In this document: one piece after another, positions 12,926-26,546 of the stretch
Layout: the number at the start of each line of letters is the position of its first letter
How positions within the stretch are numbered: position 1 is the stretch's first letter
Assembly (NCBI RefSeq): GCF_945859705.1
Contig: NC_079134.1
Coordinates: 162,909,718-162,973,717 of the forward strand
Length of the DNA: 64,000 nt
Source: Episyrphus balteatus
Lineage: Eukaryota > Arthropoda > Insecta > Diptera > Syrphidae
Direction: 5' to 3'
The notes under the pieces: generated by a model
Databases searched by the model: none
Told to the model about the DNA's origin: nothing
Seen by the model: the letters and a program-made list of their open reading frames with translations, nothing else
Program-made: the position numbers and the translations under genes

Positions 12926-15392
12926 CAGTGGCGTACGTTTAGTCGCCGGGGCCCCGGGACAAGACTAAATTTTGGGGCCCCTTTGATATTTGGGGGCCCC
13001 TTAGATACAAAAAAAAAATCATGTGTGCAATTCACACGTGGTAGAAGTGAAACCTTAAAAAATCATTTTTCTTGGAAAAAAAAAATATAAAAAAAATACC
13101 TATTTTTATTCTATCACCTTCAAATCCATGTTTTTTATATGACAACCTAGATAAATTTTATATCATCTGAAAGCTTATTGTCTTAGCTCAAAATATATAT
13201 ATCAATCAAGTCTATGAGACATCTACAAAAAGAGCTCAAATTTTTTGAACTCGATCAATTTCCATCAAAAAAAGCGAAAAAACACGTATTTTTATCTTCT
13301 CACACTATTAAATCCATTTTTTTCCCTATACAAATTTTTACACTATCTGAAAGCTTATTGTCTTAGCTCAAAATATATATACCGATCAGGTGTATGAGAC
13401 ATCCACAAAAAGAGCTAGAATTTTTTAAACTCGATGAAATTTCATCCAAAAAGCAAAAAAAAACATTTATTTTTATGTTTTCATGCTATTAAATCAATTT
13501 TTTTGTTTGACGACCTATACAAAATTTTATACCATGTGAAAGTTTATTGTTTCACCTTGTATAATAATGTATAAATCTTATTTCAAAGATGTCTACAAGA
13601 GAAGTTAGAATTTTTTAAAGTCAACCATGTCGAATTTCCAGACTGAGATTACGGTACTTCCTACACTATTAGCTGGTCATCGCCAACAGATCTCCACAGG
13701 TGTTTTGAGGTATTTTTAAATTTTTTTCAATTTAAGATTGTGTAACTTGTAGAGCACGTAACATTATGTGTGATATATCAAATAAAAGGTTATGTTATCA
13801 GCATGCGTATTAAAGTTAAATCAAATTTGTATATGCACTAGATCAAAAGATATTACGTGTGTTGGAAAAGAACATCTTTTTACCGTTATCTCCGAATTTT
13901 GAATATGAAATTAATTGAAATTTTGTACAATTATAACTTATTTAATTACCTATCTACAGTACAAATTTCATTCATCTATCTATTAAAATAAAAAAGTTAT
14001 AACAAGTTGAAGTCGTGTCGCGTTTTCGTTTCATCTTGTTTCAAATCACTACGATACTAAAGAAGTTTTCACTTCAAAAAAGTACGTATACGCCATACAT
14101 TTTCTTTTGTATGGCTTATTTATTTTTAGGTTTATTTAAATGTTTTAATATGTTCGTAATCCACTTTGCTATAAAATGTCTATCATAAAAGTAGTAAATA
14201 CTTGTACTTGTAGGGGCCCCAAAATTAAATATTTAGAGACCCCTAAAATACAATTTTTTTTAGCTTAGAATTGGTAGTTCTTGATTTTCCATCATCTTCT
14301 TCTTCTTCTTCCTTTTTTTTTTTTCTCGGCGCTGATATGATCTCGATGTCGAGGGGATCATAACCTTCCCACGTTACTGCTTCACACTAGTGATCCGCCT
14401 GTGGGGTTCGCCGGGTTCCATCATCAAACATAGTTTATTTCTTTTGGGGCCCATGAAGTATTATTTTTGGGGCCTCTAAACTAAGTACATAGAGGCCCCT
14501 AAAATATAATATAATTTTTTTGGAGCCAAGAATTAATAGGTATTGGGGCCTCTGTTCTGAAGTAATATTCGGAATGCCACCAATAACGTGATTTTTTTTA
14601 TTTTGGGCCCTGATGTATTTATGTTGGGGCCCCTGAATTGATATTTAATTTTCCATTTGATTGTTTTGAACCACTGAAGTAATAGCTTTTGAGCATCCTC
14701 AAATAATATTTGTCATGCCATCAAAAAATTTGATGAATATTTAATAGATTTTGGGGCCCCCAAATTAATATTTGATTGCCTCTCAACTAACGGGGTTCCT
14801 GAAAAATTATTTTTTGGGACCCTTCATATAATATTTTTGGAGCCCCAAAGTCATATTTTTTGGGACTCCTAAAGTAATATTTATTAATCCATCAACAAAT
14901 GTAGTTTAATTTAAAAAACAATTTTTTTTTTAATTTAATTTTTTTTTGACACCTTGAAGTAAAGGCTTTTGGGGCCCCTGGCCTGAATTTGTTTGCTTTT
15001 TTGGGGCCCCTAACGTATTGACTTGAAGTAATATTTGGTATGTCATTAACAGAGCTTTTTTTGCTTTTTTTGGGTTGCAACAAATATTTTTTGGGGCCCT
15101 AAGATAAAATTATGATTTATCTTTTAAAAAAGCAGTTTATTTTTTTGGGGCCCCTTGGGTAACCTTTTTTTAAATCAATATATATTGTGTGGCTACGAAT
15201 GCATTATACATTCCACTGAATAATATAATTTGTCTTCCTTGTATCCAAAGTGATTCAAATACATTTTAATTCACTTCATAACTCAATTTATGCTAACAGT
15301 TTCCTTCTCTGCATTGTCTCCAGTGGGGGCCCTAGGATCGGTCAGGGCCCCGGGGCGCCGCCCCGCTTGCCCCAAGGGAGTGTACACCCCTG
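12926..15392. mobile_element. Non-autonomous hAT-type element with 8 bp TSD
   Basis: The left end is CAGTGGCGTACG and the right end, read on the other strand, CAGGGGTGTACA, 9 of 11 matching over the first 11 bases and typical of hAT termini. The direct duplication GTGCTACC flanks it at 12918-12925 and 15393-15400. The interior has many GGGGCCCC motifs, mostly towards the right half, which may be subterminal transposase binding repeats. No transposase frame is present. An ~1.1 kb block (13015-14095) belongs to another dispersed family (R2) and is probably a nested insertion. Confidence 0.85.
13015..14095 (+). repeat. Dispersed family R2, copy 1
   Basis: Contains three internal tandem units of about 180 bp marked by GAAAGCTTATTGTCTTAGCT (about 13169 and 13350, then a variant near 13537), followed by a unique part ending in ACTTCTTTAGTATCG-type sequence. 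An inverted copy lies at 43540-44650 and a more diverged one at 40500-41295. The left end ATCATGTGTGCAATTCACAC is shared with the 44 kb copy. Confidence 0.75.
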
Positions 15393-15613
15393 GTGCTACC
15401 ACCTAGTGTTTATGGCTTCTGAACTCGCTCAATACTCAAGTGTGACGGAAGAAGTTTTTCAAATCAAATGAAAAAATTACTAGACCAAGCACCACACACA
15501 AAATGGAATAAAAGGAGTCTGATGATCGGATTGGCATCCTTGAAACATTACTGTAACTCTAGCCATAAACACTTGGTGGTAGAACCTTCAAGATGTTGTT
15601 GTTGTTCAAAGAT

Positions 15614-18600
15614 TGTAATAACATAAATCGTATATTTCATATTAGTCTGTCAGCGGATATGTCCAATATTACAAATCATACAAATACACAAATGTATAAA
15701 GTCTCATCATTATTAATTTATAGGTTAAATTTAAAAAAAAAATGTGTGAATTTTATTTTGCCGCTGAAAGTGATCATCTCGATCGTGCAACAACCATTAA
15801 AAAGTTTGGCTAAGAGCCATTTTTCTATTAATGTTATATTTTATGCAATTAAACAAATTTTTCTCACGGATTATAAACAAAAAGTTAAGTGGCATAACAA
15901 GACTTATATGAAATTCATTAGCATTATCATAAGTTATAAGTATTTGCATTTACGTCGTCAATTAAAATATCTTATAAACTCTATGTGTTTGTGTATGTAA
16001 TAAGACGTGTAATTAATTGGAAGGAATGCAAGGGGATCAACAAATTGAGTGTGTCATTTAATTTATAAGATCTTAATCTTTTAATTTGGTATTTCTGGAA
16101 TCAAAACCACTCGGACAAAAATAAGAAAGTTTTGAAAAAGCCCACTTTCAATCTCATCTGCTTAAAACAATAAAATTTCCTACTTGAATAAATGGAATCC
16201 GCTTAAATTCTAGTAAATTTAAAATGAACAACTTTTTATTGTAATAAGAATTTTTTATAAAAAACTTTAATTATGAATTATTTATCTATTAGCATGTGCG
16301 TGCGATATGAAAAGATTTTCTTAAAAAAGAGCAATCATTTAAATTAATGTGAAAATCTTTTTAAAATATAAATGTTTGTTTGTTATTTCTTTTTTTTTGC
16401 CGGATCGATTGTTTAAATGAGTGTATAACAGCAAACGATGGTCAATAATGTGGAAAGTTTTAGATAGGGATAATAAGATCAGTCCAACTAAAATGTATTG
16501 ATTTTTTATGCAGAGTTATAATTTTATTTTTGTATGCTCAAGCTTAAGCATAAAATCTTTCAGCAGACCCTTCAGAAGTCTGAAAAGGAAACAGTAAAAA
16601 CTAAAAATTTATCTAAAAAGTTGTAATTTAAAATAGCCCAGATATCTGAAAATGTTGTTAATTTTGAGCTATATTTTCGGGGCGTTAAATAACATCGAGA
16701 TAAACAGTAATGTTGGCTTTTAAAGCTCAACATGGCCACAAAAACTCTAGAAAACCAATGCCGTTTTTTTTTCGATAGAATTTTTGCAAAAGAATTTAAA
16801 GATCATTTTAAGGATTAGGTACGATTTTGAATTCAAATGATAATAAATCAATTTTTCATGCATTTCTTTTGATATAAATGTTTGAATTTATGACACAGTT
16901 AACCATTTCTAGCATACAAAAATTGATATCGAAAAAAAAACTTTTTTCCGAAAATTCGATCGAATAAAACAAAAAAAAAAACCGCTTGATGGATTGAATC
17001 GATACTTTGTAGAGTTTTTGTTGGCATGTTAAGCTATAAAAGGCACAATCAACATTACTGATGTTTTTTTCGATACTTACAACTTGGCGCCTGATTTTTC
17101 AAATGATATAATTTTTGATTGTGATTGTGGTTTATGCAAGATTTTAAAACACACCTTATTTTTTCTGTGCAATCAGCGGTTGCTGAGATATTGATGTTTA
17201 AAGAAAAAAGATCTTTTTTTGTTCAAAATTCGATATTTCACCTTTAAAATGTTCGTATCGAATTAAAAAAAAAGAAAGAAAATTGAAGCTTAAATCAAGT
17301 TAACCCATTTATATTAATGGTTGGTAACATTTTTTACAAGTTCTTAGACCAAAAACAAAAAAATACCTACAAATTTCGATTTGTTTTTCGGTATTCAATA
17401 GGATTGTGTCGAAAAAATGTATTGTAACTTCTCAAAACTAGAAAGTTCAAGCCTTAAACCCCTCTTTTTTAAATATATCTGTGCGAAGATTTTAAGGGGA
17501 ATACAGTCATTTGAAAAAACTCCAAAAAAATTGGAAAATTTATTTTATCCCTGAATTTTTCCGCTAGTTGTTTCGTTTTAGCAAATGGTCCCTAATAGAT
17601 TCTAATTGAGTCAAAGATTGTAGATGTCCACTCAGAAATGTAAAAGCAGGTACATTATGATTCAAACAGTATACTTTTAAATGAATATTGGGTAACTTTG
17701 GTCTGTTGTTGTTTAAAATTTATCTAAGTCCTCAATATTTTGTCCCTTACAACTCTGATATTTCTCAACGACAAGTGAAAACTGCAATTTAACTTCTCAC
17801 TTCGCTTTCACTAAACGCTATGTTAACTCCTTTTATTTTACCCAAAATAAAACGTGATTAATTGAAAAGAATAAGAAACAAGACATCAAATAGACTTTAA
17901 GAAACCTCCGACAAATTGTTCACACATTAATTTCAAAAGAGCCTACACCGCCACTGGTTCCCCGTTGTGGTATTTTTTCCAACTTAACCCTCTCTTTATC
18001 TAATTTCGATTCGTGTCAATTGAAAATGAGCCTCTTTTTACATTTGACCTTGTTAGCGATTTCATCGATAATCTAACAACTCGATTAGATGTTTATGAAT
18101 TTATTATCCGAATCGGTTTTTTGTTCAAAAATTCTGTTGAAAATGTTGTTGTGATTTATTGAAAGTCGCCGCTCTTCTCAGTTTCACTTAAAATCTATCA
18201 CATTCAAAATAGTTTTTTCCGCCATTTCAAAACACCAAGCGTATTCAAAAAGAAAAGGAAATAACAAAAAGAACTGCCTCTTTTTCAACGGAAAACAGTT
18301 CCTTCGCGAAGGATATTTTTAAAAGATTTCATTGTTAAACAAAACTCATTTACCAAGAACTTATTTCTTTACAATCTTCAGCTGAAACCTCTATAAACTA
18401 CTTAACGATTAAAGAACGTTTAAACACTCTATGTCGTGGTTCAATGGAAAAAAAGGATCCTTTTTTTTGTTTAGGATGCGAGGTACAAAATTTTGCACTC
18501 TGGGTAAAACTGTCGATTATTAAGAACCGACACCATTAATTGCGGACTACAGAGTGAAAAAAAAGAAAGAAAAACGGAGAAAAAAAGGACCTCATTCTTG

Positions 18601-21600
18601 AATCCATATACAAAGTACCAAACCAATAATTTCCCCTGGGCCAAAAGGGCGAGAGATGTCCTCCTGAGTTGGGGGTAGATCACTATCTTTTAGTTTTGTC
18701 TCTATACCATATAAATGCAACGAAGGATTCACTCGGTTGGCCACATTCAATAATTGAACGACATTGGATTAAAATTTAAATATTTCAACAGCTCTGCAGG
18801 AGAGACTTCTTGGACTCTGTGTCCTGTGACACAATGGACCAAACAATATGTGTGTTCTCTCGAAGAAGATGTAAATTTTATTGAACTCTAGTGCTGAGAG
18901 CTGACCCACCACATCGCCACCGCTTGTGACATTGCCATGACTTGACTATTTATAATATGGTAAAATGCAATGCCATGCAAAAGGATGGAAAGGATCATAA
19001 ATTGTTGGGAATTTCAGTTGAACGCTTCTTTTGCTAAATATCAACTCAATGTTTGTTATAATTTTTTTTTTCTTCTATTCACTTTCGCTGTCGTAAACAC
19101 TTTCAGCAAAAATACACAAACACAACTATAACCAACACACACCTAAATTGAAATCCTTCTACTAATACAGATATACCTCGTTGATGAAAGGAGTTTATTG
19201 CACAAATGATTCCAATACCAAACACGAGTTATAAAATCCTTAACCATTTTTATAGGAGGACAGAAGAGGTATAAAAGGTGTTTAGCTTGGATATTTTGAA
19301 AGTCAAAAATACTCAGGTAAATATACGTACCTAAATCGCGATATTATTTTATGACTTTTATGGAGCTCTTATTTCTGTTTGTAAACCTTTAGCGAAAACC
19401 TTTTCTTTTTTTTATTTTGAGACTTTTGTATTATATACCTTTTTTCGGGGATAGAGTTTATGTTTTATAGTTTTTAGGCCTTTCATTTTTAACTGGGTAT
19501 GATTTTTACTCGTAAAGGTGTTGGTTTTTGGTATGATGATAGGCTTCGAAAAGGACTATAAGGACAATGGCTGGTTAACAAGGCGTTGTTAGTTAAAAAA
19601 AAAAAAGTACAATGAGTATTTGTGGGTTGTGTGGTTTTTTGTTGTCTTCATTTTTTTGTGGTTTTTTTAGAAGAAAAAAAAAATAAAAGGTAATAGAATT
19701 GCACGAACAAATATGAAACAATTGGTTTGGTGTTTTTTTCAATTGGAATTTTGATTAAATTCATTTTTGAAATTACTTTTTTTATACTTAGGTACCAAAT
19801 AGAAAGTTCGGTTTTATTCGCTATATTAGGTACTTTTTCTTAACTTATTTTGAATTCCGATCTTTTGGAACTAGATAAAGAACTCTTTGTGCGACGGGAA
19901 GCAAATGAAGAAGGAAATGTCTTCCAAGTAATTCATGACTGGCCGCCATTTTTAATTTTTTGAACCTTACTTCACTAAATTGGTTCAAGGTAAAAAATAT
20001 TCAAGTAAGCTATGATTAAAGCTATGATAAAAGATAAAATTCAATTACGGAACCACTTTTGTCGAGAAACATTTTTTGAAATTTTAAAAAGAGCTTATAC
20101 AAAAAGTAAAGGTACCACGTGGCTTCCCTGCTGAATTTTTAAAATTTCAAATTTTTTTTTTGTTTCATTTACTTACACTTATTACGTAGATATGGATTGG
20201 CTTAAGGGGGGGAAATCCCTCTGGACGACACCCTTTTTAATATTTTTTTATGAAAAACTGAAAGCACTTATTGAAATTTGGAAAAAGGCAAGATATTACT
20301 GACATTATTAAGTATTGAAAAAAAAAATGGCGGCTCTGGAGCCTTTCAAAGTTGACGCCTCTAGTTTACGCCGTGCAATGCACAGGTCCAGGAAATCATC
20401 TTAAATCAAAAAGGAAATTTTTTTCCGTTAGATGATATTAGTACGCATTGCATGAACCTAAATTTATTTTTTTTTAACGAAAAATCAAAATAAGAAATCA
20501 AAAAAACGAAAAAAACCATGTTTTTTTTTACAAAGAAGTAGTTAAAAAAAATATTTACTGTACAAATTTTATTTGTACTTTTAGGTTCATGTTGTGGCCA
20601 ATAAGTTAAGGAGTAATTTGCTTCAAATTTCAAGTAGATAGCTTCATTAGTTTTTGAGTTACATTGCACGGCGCGGAAAAAAACTAGTTTCGAAAAAAAT
20701 GCGTTTAAAGTTTTCGTTTTCGTACTATGGTAGGTTCGGAGCGCATTGGCTTCGGGACTATCTAGGCACTTTTGAGGCTTCATTTAAGGCTAAGACCACT
20801 GAAAATAGTTTCTTCGGTTGATAAATAAATTTATTACGCAAAAAAAAATAATGCAAAAATATTCCAATACTTAAATTTTTGTATCGAGGAATAACGTGAC
20901 ATTCTAAACTTTATGGCAAAAGCCCCATTTTGCTTCAATATATGTAGAAGCTCTGATCGTCTGGTTATTACGTAATGTTCTTAGAATTGGGGCAGTTTTT
21001 TCTTTTGTAGAAGACCAGACGAGCAGAGCTATTACCAGTATGTTTACAACTTTTCGTAAGTCATGATAAGAGTGTAAGTAAATAATGCAAAAAAAGAAAA
21101 TAAGATATTTCGACAAAAACTTTAAAAGTTCAGCAACATTGTATTTCTTTTTGGCTTGGGCCTAATAATATGGCAAGGTAGTGTAAAGTGTCTGACACAT
21201 TTAATACCATACGTTTACTGATTGAATCTACCAAAATCACTTTGTTCAAAATAAATATTACTCGCCTGGAGATGAATTTTTCCTAAAAATCGTTTCTCTT
21301 CCTAAAAAGAAAAGGAGATAATTTATCGATATAAGTACATGAAATTGATTGTTAAGGGTCGAATTTGTTACTTTTATAGGATAATCTTATCAAGTTTTCC
21401 CTTAAAAATTCTTAAAAAATAAGGCTTTAAACTGCAAGAAAAATAAATTTTATTTTTATTGTCTTACCTGCTGAAGATTTTATGATTCTAAGCTAAAACT
21501 ATTAATATCTAACTATCACTATTGTACACCCCTCGCTGTTGCACTTAACTAAACAATCCATCTAGCTAAAATAAATGAAAAGATGTTCATTCTAAAATAT

Positions 21601-22033
21601 GTAGAATTTAAACAGATTCCATTTATTTTAATAAGAAATCTTATAGCTTTAAGCAGATGGCATTAAAAGCGAGCATCATCTTCTTATAAAGTAAGTACGT
21701 TATTTTTCTCTGTTTTATTCTCCAATGACCAAAAAGTGGCATACAACTAAGTGGAACGCTATAATTCTTCAAAACTAAAGTATTGAACTTTTCAAAAATG
21801 TTTCTTTTTATTTTGAGGAGTGTAATAATACATATATGGAATTTTATTCTAGTTTTGAAATCAAAAATTGCATGTAGTTAATTCCGAAATCACTGAGATT
21901 TGGTGCATCATTTTTATTATAGTTATCAATTCATTTATTAGCTATTTTGAAGATTTTGAGTATTAAAAATTAACTAGAAATGAAGCCTTCGAAGTTCGAA
22001 GTTTCAATATCACGATCTCAAAAAAAAAAAAAA
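15614..22033. other. Unassigned DNA, no supported gene
   Basis: No exon found. 16650-17450 contains imperfect repeats in both orientations (for example CAACATGGCCACAAAAACTC against GTTTTTGTTGGCATGTT). 17700-19350 is the least repetitive part. The 125-codon minus-strand frame at 20406-20783 and the 135-codon plus-strand frame at 15593-16000 have low-complexity products rich in Lys, Phe, Ile and Leu and no recognisable domain. Confidence 0.4.
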
Positions 22034-22741
22034 ATGCACGACTGGGTCGCATGTACTTGCTCTTGTAGTTCAAAGCATCTTTATCTTAAATATCTATTGG
22101 AAATTTAAGATTTTGTGGAGAAAAAAAATCAAAACAAAAAAAAAATCGAAAGTTAAAAAAATTCAATTTTTTAAATATTTTTTGAAATTTTTTTTTTTTT
22201 TATTTTTTTTTTTAATTTACACTTCAATACCTATGATGTCTGTGAATTTTGAAAAAATTGACTTATGCTTTGATGAAATATATGAACTTAAGAAACATGT
22301 CAATTTTTGAAAAACGGCAACGCCATATTTCCGCTCTCGGCATTTTTTGAGAAAAACTAAAAACGCAGTTTTGTTAGAATCAATAAGAGTACTGCGCACA
22401 CCAAATTTAAACGAAATCGTTAGAGCCGTTTTCGAGAAATTTGAAATACCTACCTCGAAAACGTTATATGGGAGATATGCGTTAAATTGGAGATATTAAA
22501 AAAATAAAAAAAACGGTCCTAGGGAATTACGTAAAAATCATCTGTACCAAGTTTCAAGCAAATCCATCCATCCGTTTAGGCCCTAGCTCCATGTACAGAT
22601 GGACGCACAGACGAACAGACCGACGGACTGCATGACGAAAACCACTTTTTTGATCTTCTCCATCATCGTAATGTTGGTTTTGATTAAAACCTCGATTTTT
22701 TTTTCTACACGAAACCAATACTTGCCCTATAGAGCAAGTAA
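22034..22741 (+). repeat. Dispersed family R1, copy 2
   Basis: Starts ATGCACGACTGGGTCGCATG and ends ACTTGCCCTATAGAGCAAGT, whose last bases can form a small hairpin. Shares the TCTCCATCATCGTAATG block with the other R1 copies. Confidence 0.75.
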
Positions 22742-25700
22742 AAAGTATAATTGAAAGTAGTTGATAGGAAATTACCCGTCTTAACCCAAATAGAATTTTG
22801 ACAAATAGTTATCGTATTTTCTGATAAGGCTCCATTCTAAATTGAGCAACATATAAAAGAGAAACTTTCTGATGGGTCCATTGGACTATGGACTTCTTTA
22901 TATGGGCCATTTTGAAAAATAAGATGAAAAAAGAAAATCAATTTTTGAAGCTTATTGTAACTGTTTTCATAAAGTCTTTCGCTTTAAGACATTTTCCATT
23001 GAATATAAATCAATATCAATCCTACATGCTAACGTTATTCATCCAACTAGAACCAATATGTTGACATTTATAAAACACTGCCAATACTTTCGGGCCAAAT
23101 TCTAAGTCCCTAATTGAGTTTTCTTGAAATCATTCATTTATCTTAATTTAACAAGACGACATTAAATGACTTTTTTCTTCTGTTTTTTTTTCTGATGGCT
23201 ATATAGGAATTCTTTTCAATGATATTCCTTAAAAAGTTGTATCATCTCTAGATACTATACTATATAAACCCCCGGAAAGCAATAATAGAGTTCCAAAAAT
23301 AATTCCAAAATAATAAATCCCTCCTTATTAAGATCCACCTGAGCACCAACCATCACTACCAACAGCAACACCAGCATCAGCAGCATCAGCAGCATCAGAT
23401 TTCCCATTAAATTGTTTTGCTGACAGAACTCCGCCTTCTTCGTATAAAAAAAAAACGAAGCCTTAATACCGTTCCGCACCCCAATAATGTGTCGAATCGA
23501 CTGCTATCGTTCGTATATACCAGAGCTTCCCCGAGTTTGAGAGGATAATAGATAGCCGATTAATCATGTTGAACCATTGAATTATAACGAAAATAATTGA
23601 AGTTCTCGGCACAGGATAGAATAAACTCGTACACAAAAGCCATCCCTGAGATGAGTTTTACCAAAATAATATAGGTGGTGGTGATGGTGCTTTAGGTACC
23701 TATAGTCTCTTTTTCGTTGTTCAGTTCGATTCCATCGCTCTTCTTCGATCCTAAATCACCAAACTGCGGCAATTTATCGGGGCCACAAGTATAATAAAAA
23801 GCCATGTGGAAGAGCTTTTTCTCCGTAACAGAGTTGACTAATTCATCACCTCGCCCCTGGCAGGGTTGGAGGATGTAAGTCTCAACAATCGATGTTGTAG
23901 TAAGGTGACCTTATGAGCACCATCAGGCCGACGAATTCCCTTCACTAAGCTGTTCCCCCATACCTTCCACAACCTCTCTCTCTATTCAAGCCATAAATAA
24001 GAGCTCCATTCAAAACTCACTTTATTGCCATTTTATTGACACATCATGCCAGGCCAGGCCAAGTCAGAGGGTGATGGTGGTTATATACGCGTCTGCGCTC
24101 AATACCACCCACCCCCTATTCCTTCCTCGGAACGAAACCCATCCATTACCTACCGAACTTCATTATGTGGATTTATTCCTCTATTTATCTTTCGCCTGCA
24201 ATGCTGTGGCTGGGTATCCTTCTTCTTGGTCCTTCCTGTATATGCTTCTTGGCAGTGCCAACAACTGAAAGCCAACAACAAAAAAGGAAGTCGTTCAGCA
24301 GCACTAAATAACGAAAAGAACGATGTGGCGGCAGTTACATTTGCACGTGACATCCCGACTAGGAAATGATTAAATAATTGGAAAGGAAACAAAGATGGCT
24401 ACTCTGCCTTCTTATATTGGACATCATGGAATATTTAATGTGGGCACATCGTTAACTATTTATTTACACCCGTTGATTGCCTTTTTACCACATAACCTCA
24501 GAAATTATTAAAATATCCTACCTCTGACATTTTGAGTTCGCAGACATTCGTTAAAAAAAAAATATGGCTTCCTTTGACAATTGCTGATTGTCATTTGGAA
24601 ATGCCATCGTGACGTTTCATTATCTATCCATCACCATCCGTCAATAAAAAACTAAAACCATAAGGACCGATGAATAAATTTATGACAGGCTCTCTCGCTA
24701 AATGCGTAAGGACTTTCTTGTTATTCATACCTCTGGCTGATTAGCGAGGAAAAAATCGACTCAACTCGGAGTTAATTTTTATTGCGGTTTAACAATTTTT
24801 TACCTACTGTCACCTTTTTTTCCTTTCACCTTAAAAAAGTGTCACATTGCAAATTTGCTTGAGTAAAAGATCTGTTTTTTTTTTTTACCTTTTTCTGTCG
24901 GGTTTATGATTCTTCTCAAAAAAGGACACTCCGAATTGCACTGTGCATCATAAAAGTGTAATGGCCTTGTGTTAACTTTTAGGGAAAATATCATAGTTTT
25001 TTTCGTGAAAAAAATAAAGAACAATCGATTGAAACTGGGTAATCGTATTTGGTAAAAAACGAGAACACTTTTTGGTGCTATTATTATAGATGAGGTTGTG
25101 TTTTGCTGCTTTTGTTTGCAAATATATCTGCACTCTGTGTGTCTCTGTAGTTTTTGCTACTTTCTTAGTAAAAAGGCTCATAGAAATGAGATTTACAATC
25201 GTGTTTTGAGGGTATTTCAACATTGTTTTCATTTCAATTAGATTTTTAACCTTGTTAACCTAAAAAACTACTTACATAAAATAAAGAACAACGAATTCAG
25301 TTTTTGCGCAGGTTTTCGAAGAAATTTATATATAGTTTTGTACACAATATGGTTTAGGACGATTGATGGGAAATGATGTTTTTGCGCGAAAAAATTGTAA
25401 AAAATGATTGCAGTTTGCTTAACAAAACAAAGAGGTATTATAGAAGTGTATTAGGATTTGTGGAAATAAAGAATAATGATGTTTGTTAAAAAAAACGTTT
25501 ATTGGATTCAAAACTGATTTTAAGAAAAATGTCAATGTTAATTTTGTAAAGGCAAATCCGATTTGACTTGACTTGAATGTATTTTCTATTGTGATTGAAA
25601 ATCTGATTGTCTTAAATCAGAGAGAATTAAAGACTCTCGCAAACTAAAAGTTCCAACTGATTCCGCGATTCCATCCAGCAGCGGTTGACTGCATCAAAAT

Positions 25701-25974
25701 TCTTCTTAAATGTGTAACTAAATTTGTCACTTTAATCATTTTATTTCACACTATTTGACAAAAAAGACAAAAGCGAAAAAAGTGACAAAAGTGATAAAAG
25801 CGAACAGAAGCGAAAATAGCGCAAAGATTGACAAAAACCGCGATAAAGTATGACCAAGGACCAGCTCAATAGGTAAGAATAGCATTTGGTTCGGTTTGAA
25901 CTTCGTTTTTGATGAAAACTCCATCTGGGTTTAAAGTACAAGGCAATAGGGGTTTATCCCCAATTTAAAAAATC
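22742..25974. other. Unassigned, less repetitive DNA with a short CAG-rich tract
   Basis: No supported exon. 23340-23400 is a short imperfect CAG/CAC triplet tract (ACCAGCATCAGCAGCATCAG). Overlapping 60-107 codon frames at 24046-24392 on both strands are in a GC-richer patch but have no splice context or recognised domain. The GC-richer 23500-24700 part could be regulatory. Confidence 0.35.
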
Positions 25975-26546
25975 TTGGCCGCAGCACCACAGCTGTCACC
26001 ACCGTTTGGCGGAAAATTTTGACACACCCACCGCCGCACCACGACTGCACCACGCCCGCACCATTTCATTTTGAATGAAAAATTCTTCGCGCCACCGCCG
26101 CACCACGACTGCACCACGTCCGCACCATTTCATTTTGTATGAAAAATTCGCTGCACCATAATACGTAATTTGGGATTATTGAAAAATAAAAAAAAAATAA
26201 CGGCGAGAAGGAGTTTCGAACCCGAGAATCCAGAGCACTTTCAATTAGAAGTCCAACGCCTTAACCACTCGACCAAGTCATGTTTGTACGAACTGGCAAT
26301 TTGTTGCTCAAGTCAAAATAACTTTGTATAAGTATGTACGAGAATAGAATTTTTGATCATGGTGCAGACATGATGCGGCGGTGGCGCACTGAAGTTTTCA
26401 TTCAAAATTAAATGGTGCGGACGTGGTGCAGTCTTGGTGCGGCGGTGTTGCAGCGATTTGTTTTTATATTTTTTTTCATTTTTTCAAAATGAAATGGTGC
26501 GGACGTGGTGCAGCGGTGGTGGTGCGGTGGAATTCCATTTTTACTC
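25975..26546. repeat. Foldback of a ~60 bp GCACCACGACTGCACC minisatellite (copy 1)
   Basis: The left arm (to about 26160) repeats CCGCACCACGACTGCACCAC and CCATTTCATTTTGAATGAAA. The right arm (26357-26530) is the complement (GGTGCGGACGTGGTGCAG, TTTCATTTTG/CAAAATGAAATGG). The right end ATTTTTACTCG matches the ends of the second copy at 35236-35776. The loop holds a tRNA-like insertion. Confidence 0.75.
26183..26340 (-). mobile_element. tRNA-derived SINE-like insertion
   Basis: The minus strand at 26201-26281 is tRNA-like: A box TGGTCGAGTGG (26265-26275), B box GTTCGAAAC (26213-26221), then a T-run (about 26181-26197) that could stop RNA polymerase III. A class-II-like layout can be drawn (GTC/GGC D stem, long variable arm, loop CTTCTAA), but the acceptor and T stems do not pair, so it is not a working tRNA. 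The related foldback at 35236-35776 lacks this segment, so it behaves as an insertion. Confidence 0.6.

Larger units (their letters stand above)
12889..15613. repeat. Older inverted repeat split by the hAT insertion
   Basis: If the hAT element and one target copy are removed, 12889-12925 joins 15401-15416 to form a 54 bp arm. It matches, with 2 mismatches, the complement of 15561-15613 (contains CTTCAAGATGTTGTTGTTG). The loop is about 145 bp (15417-15560). So the hAT element jumped into one arm of a pre-existing foldback. Confidence 0.75.

Noticed and set aside
15593..16000. 135-codon plus-strand frame
   Set aside because: Low-complexity AT-rich product without a domain; starts within the arm of an inverted repeat.
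20406..20783. 125-codon minus-strand frame
   Set aside because: Composition follows AT-rich DNA with poly-A runs; no domain recognised.
23255..23479. Minus-strand frame with a hydrophobic Leu/Met stretch like a signal peptide
   Set aside because: The stretch is the translation of the CAG/CAT triplet tract; no further exon evident.
24046..24392. Overlapping frames of 65-107 codons on both strands
   Set aside because: No recognised domain, no splice sites or Kozak/poly(A) support, and both strands are equally open.
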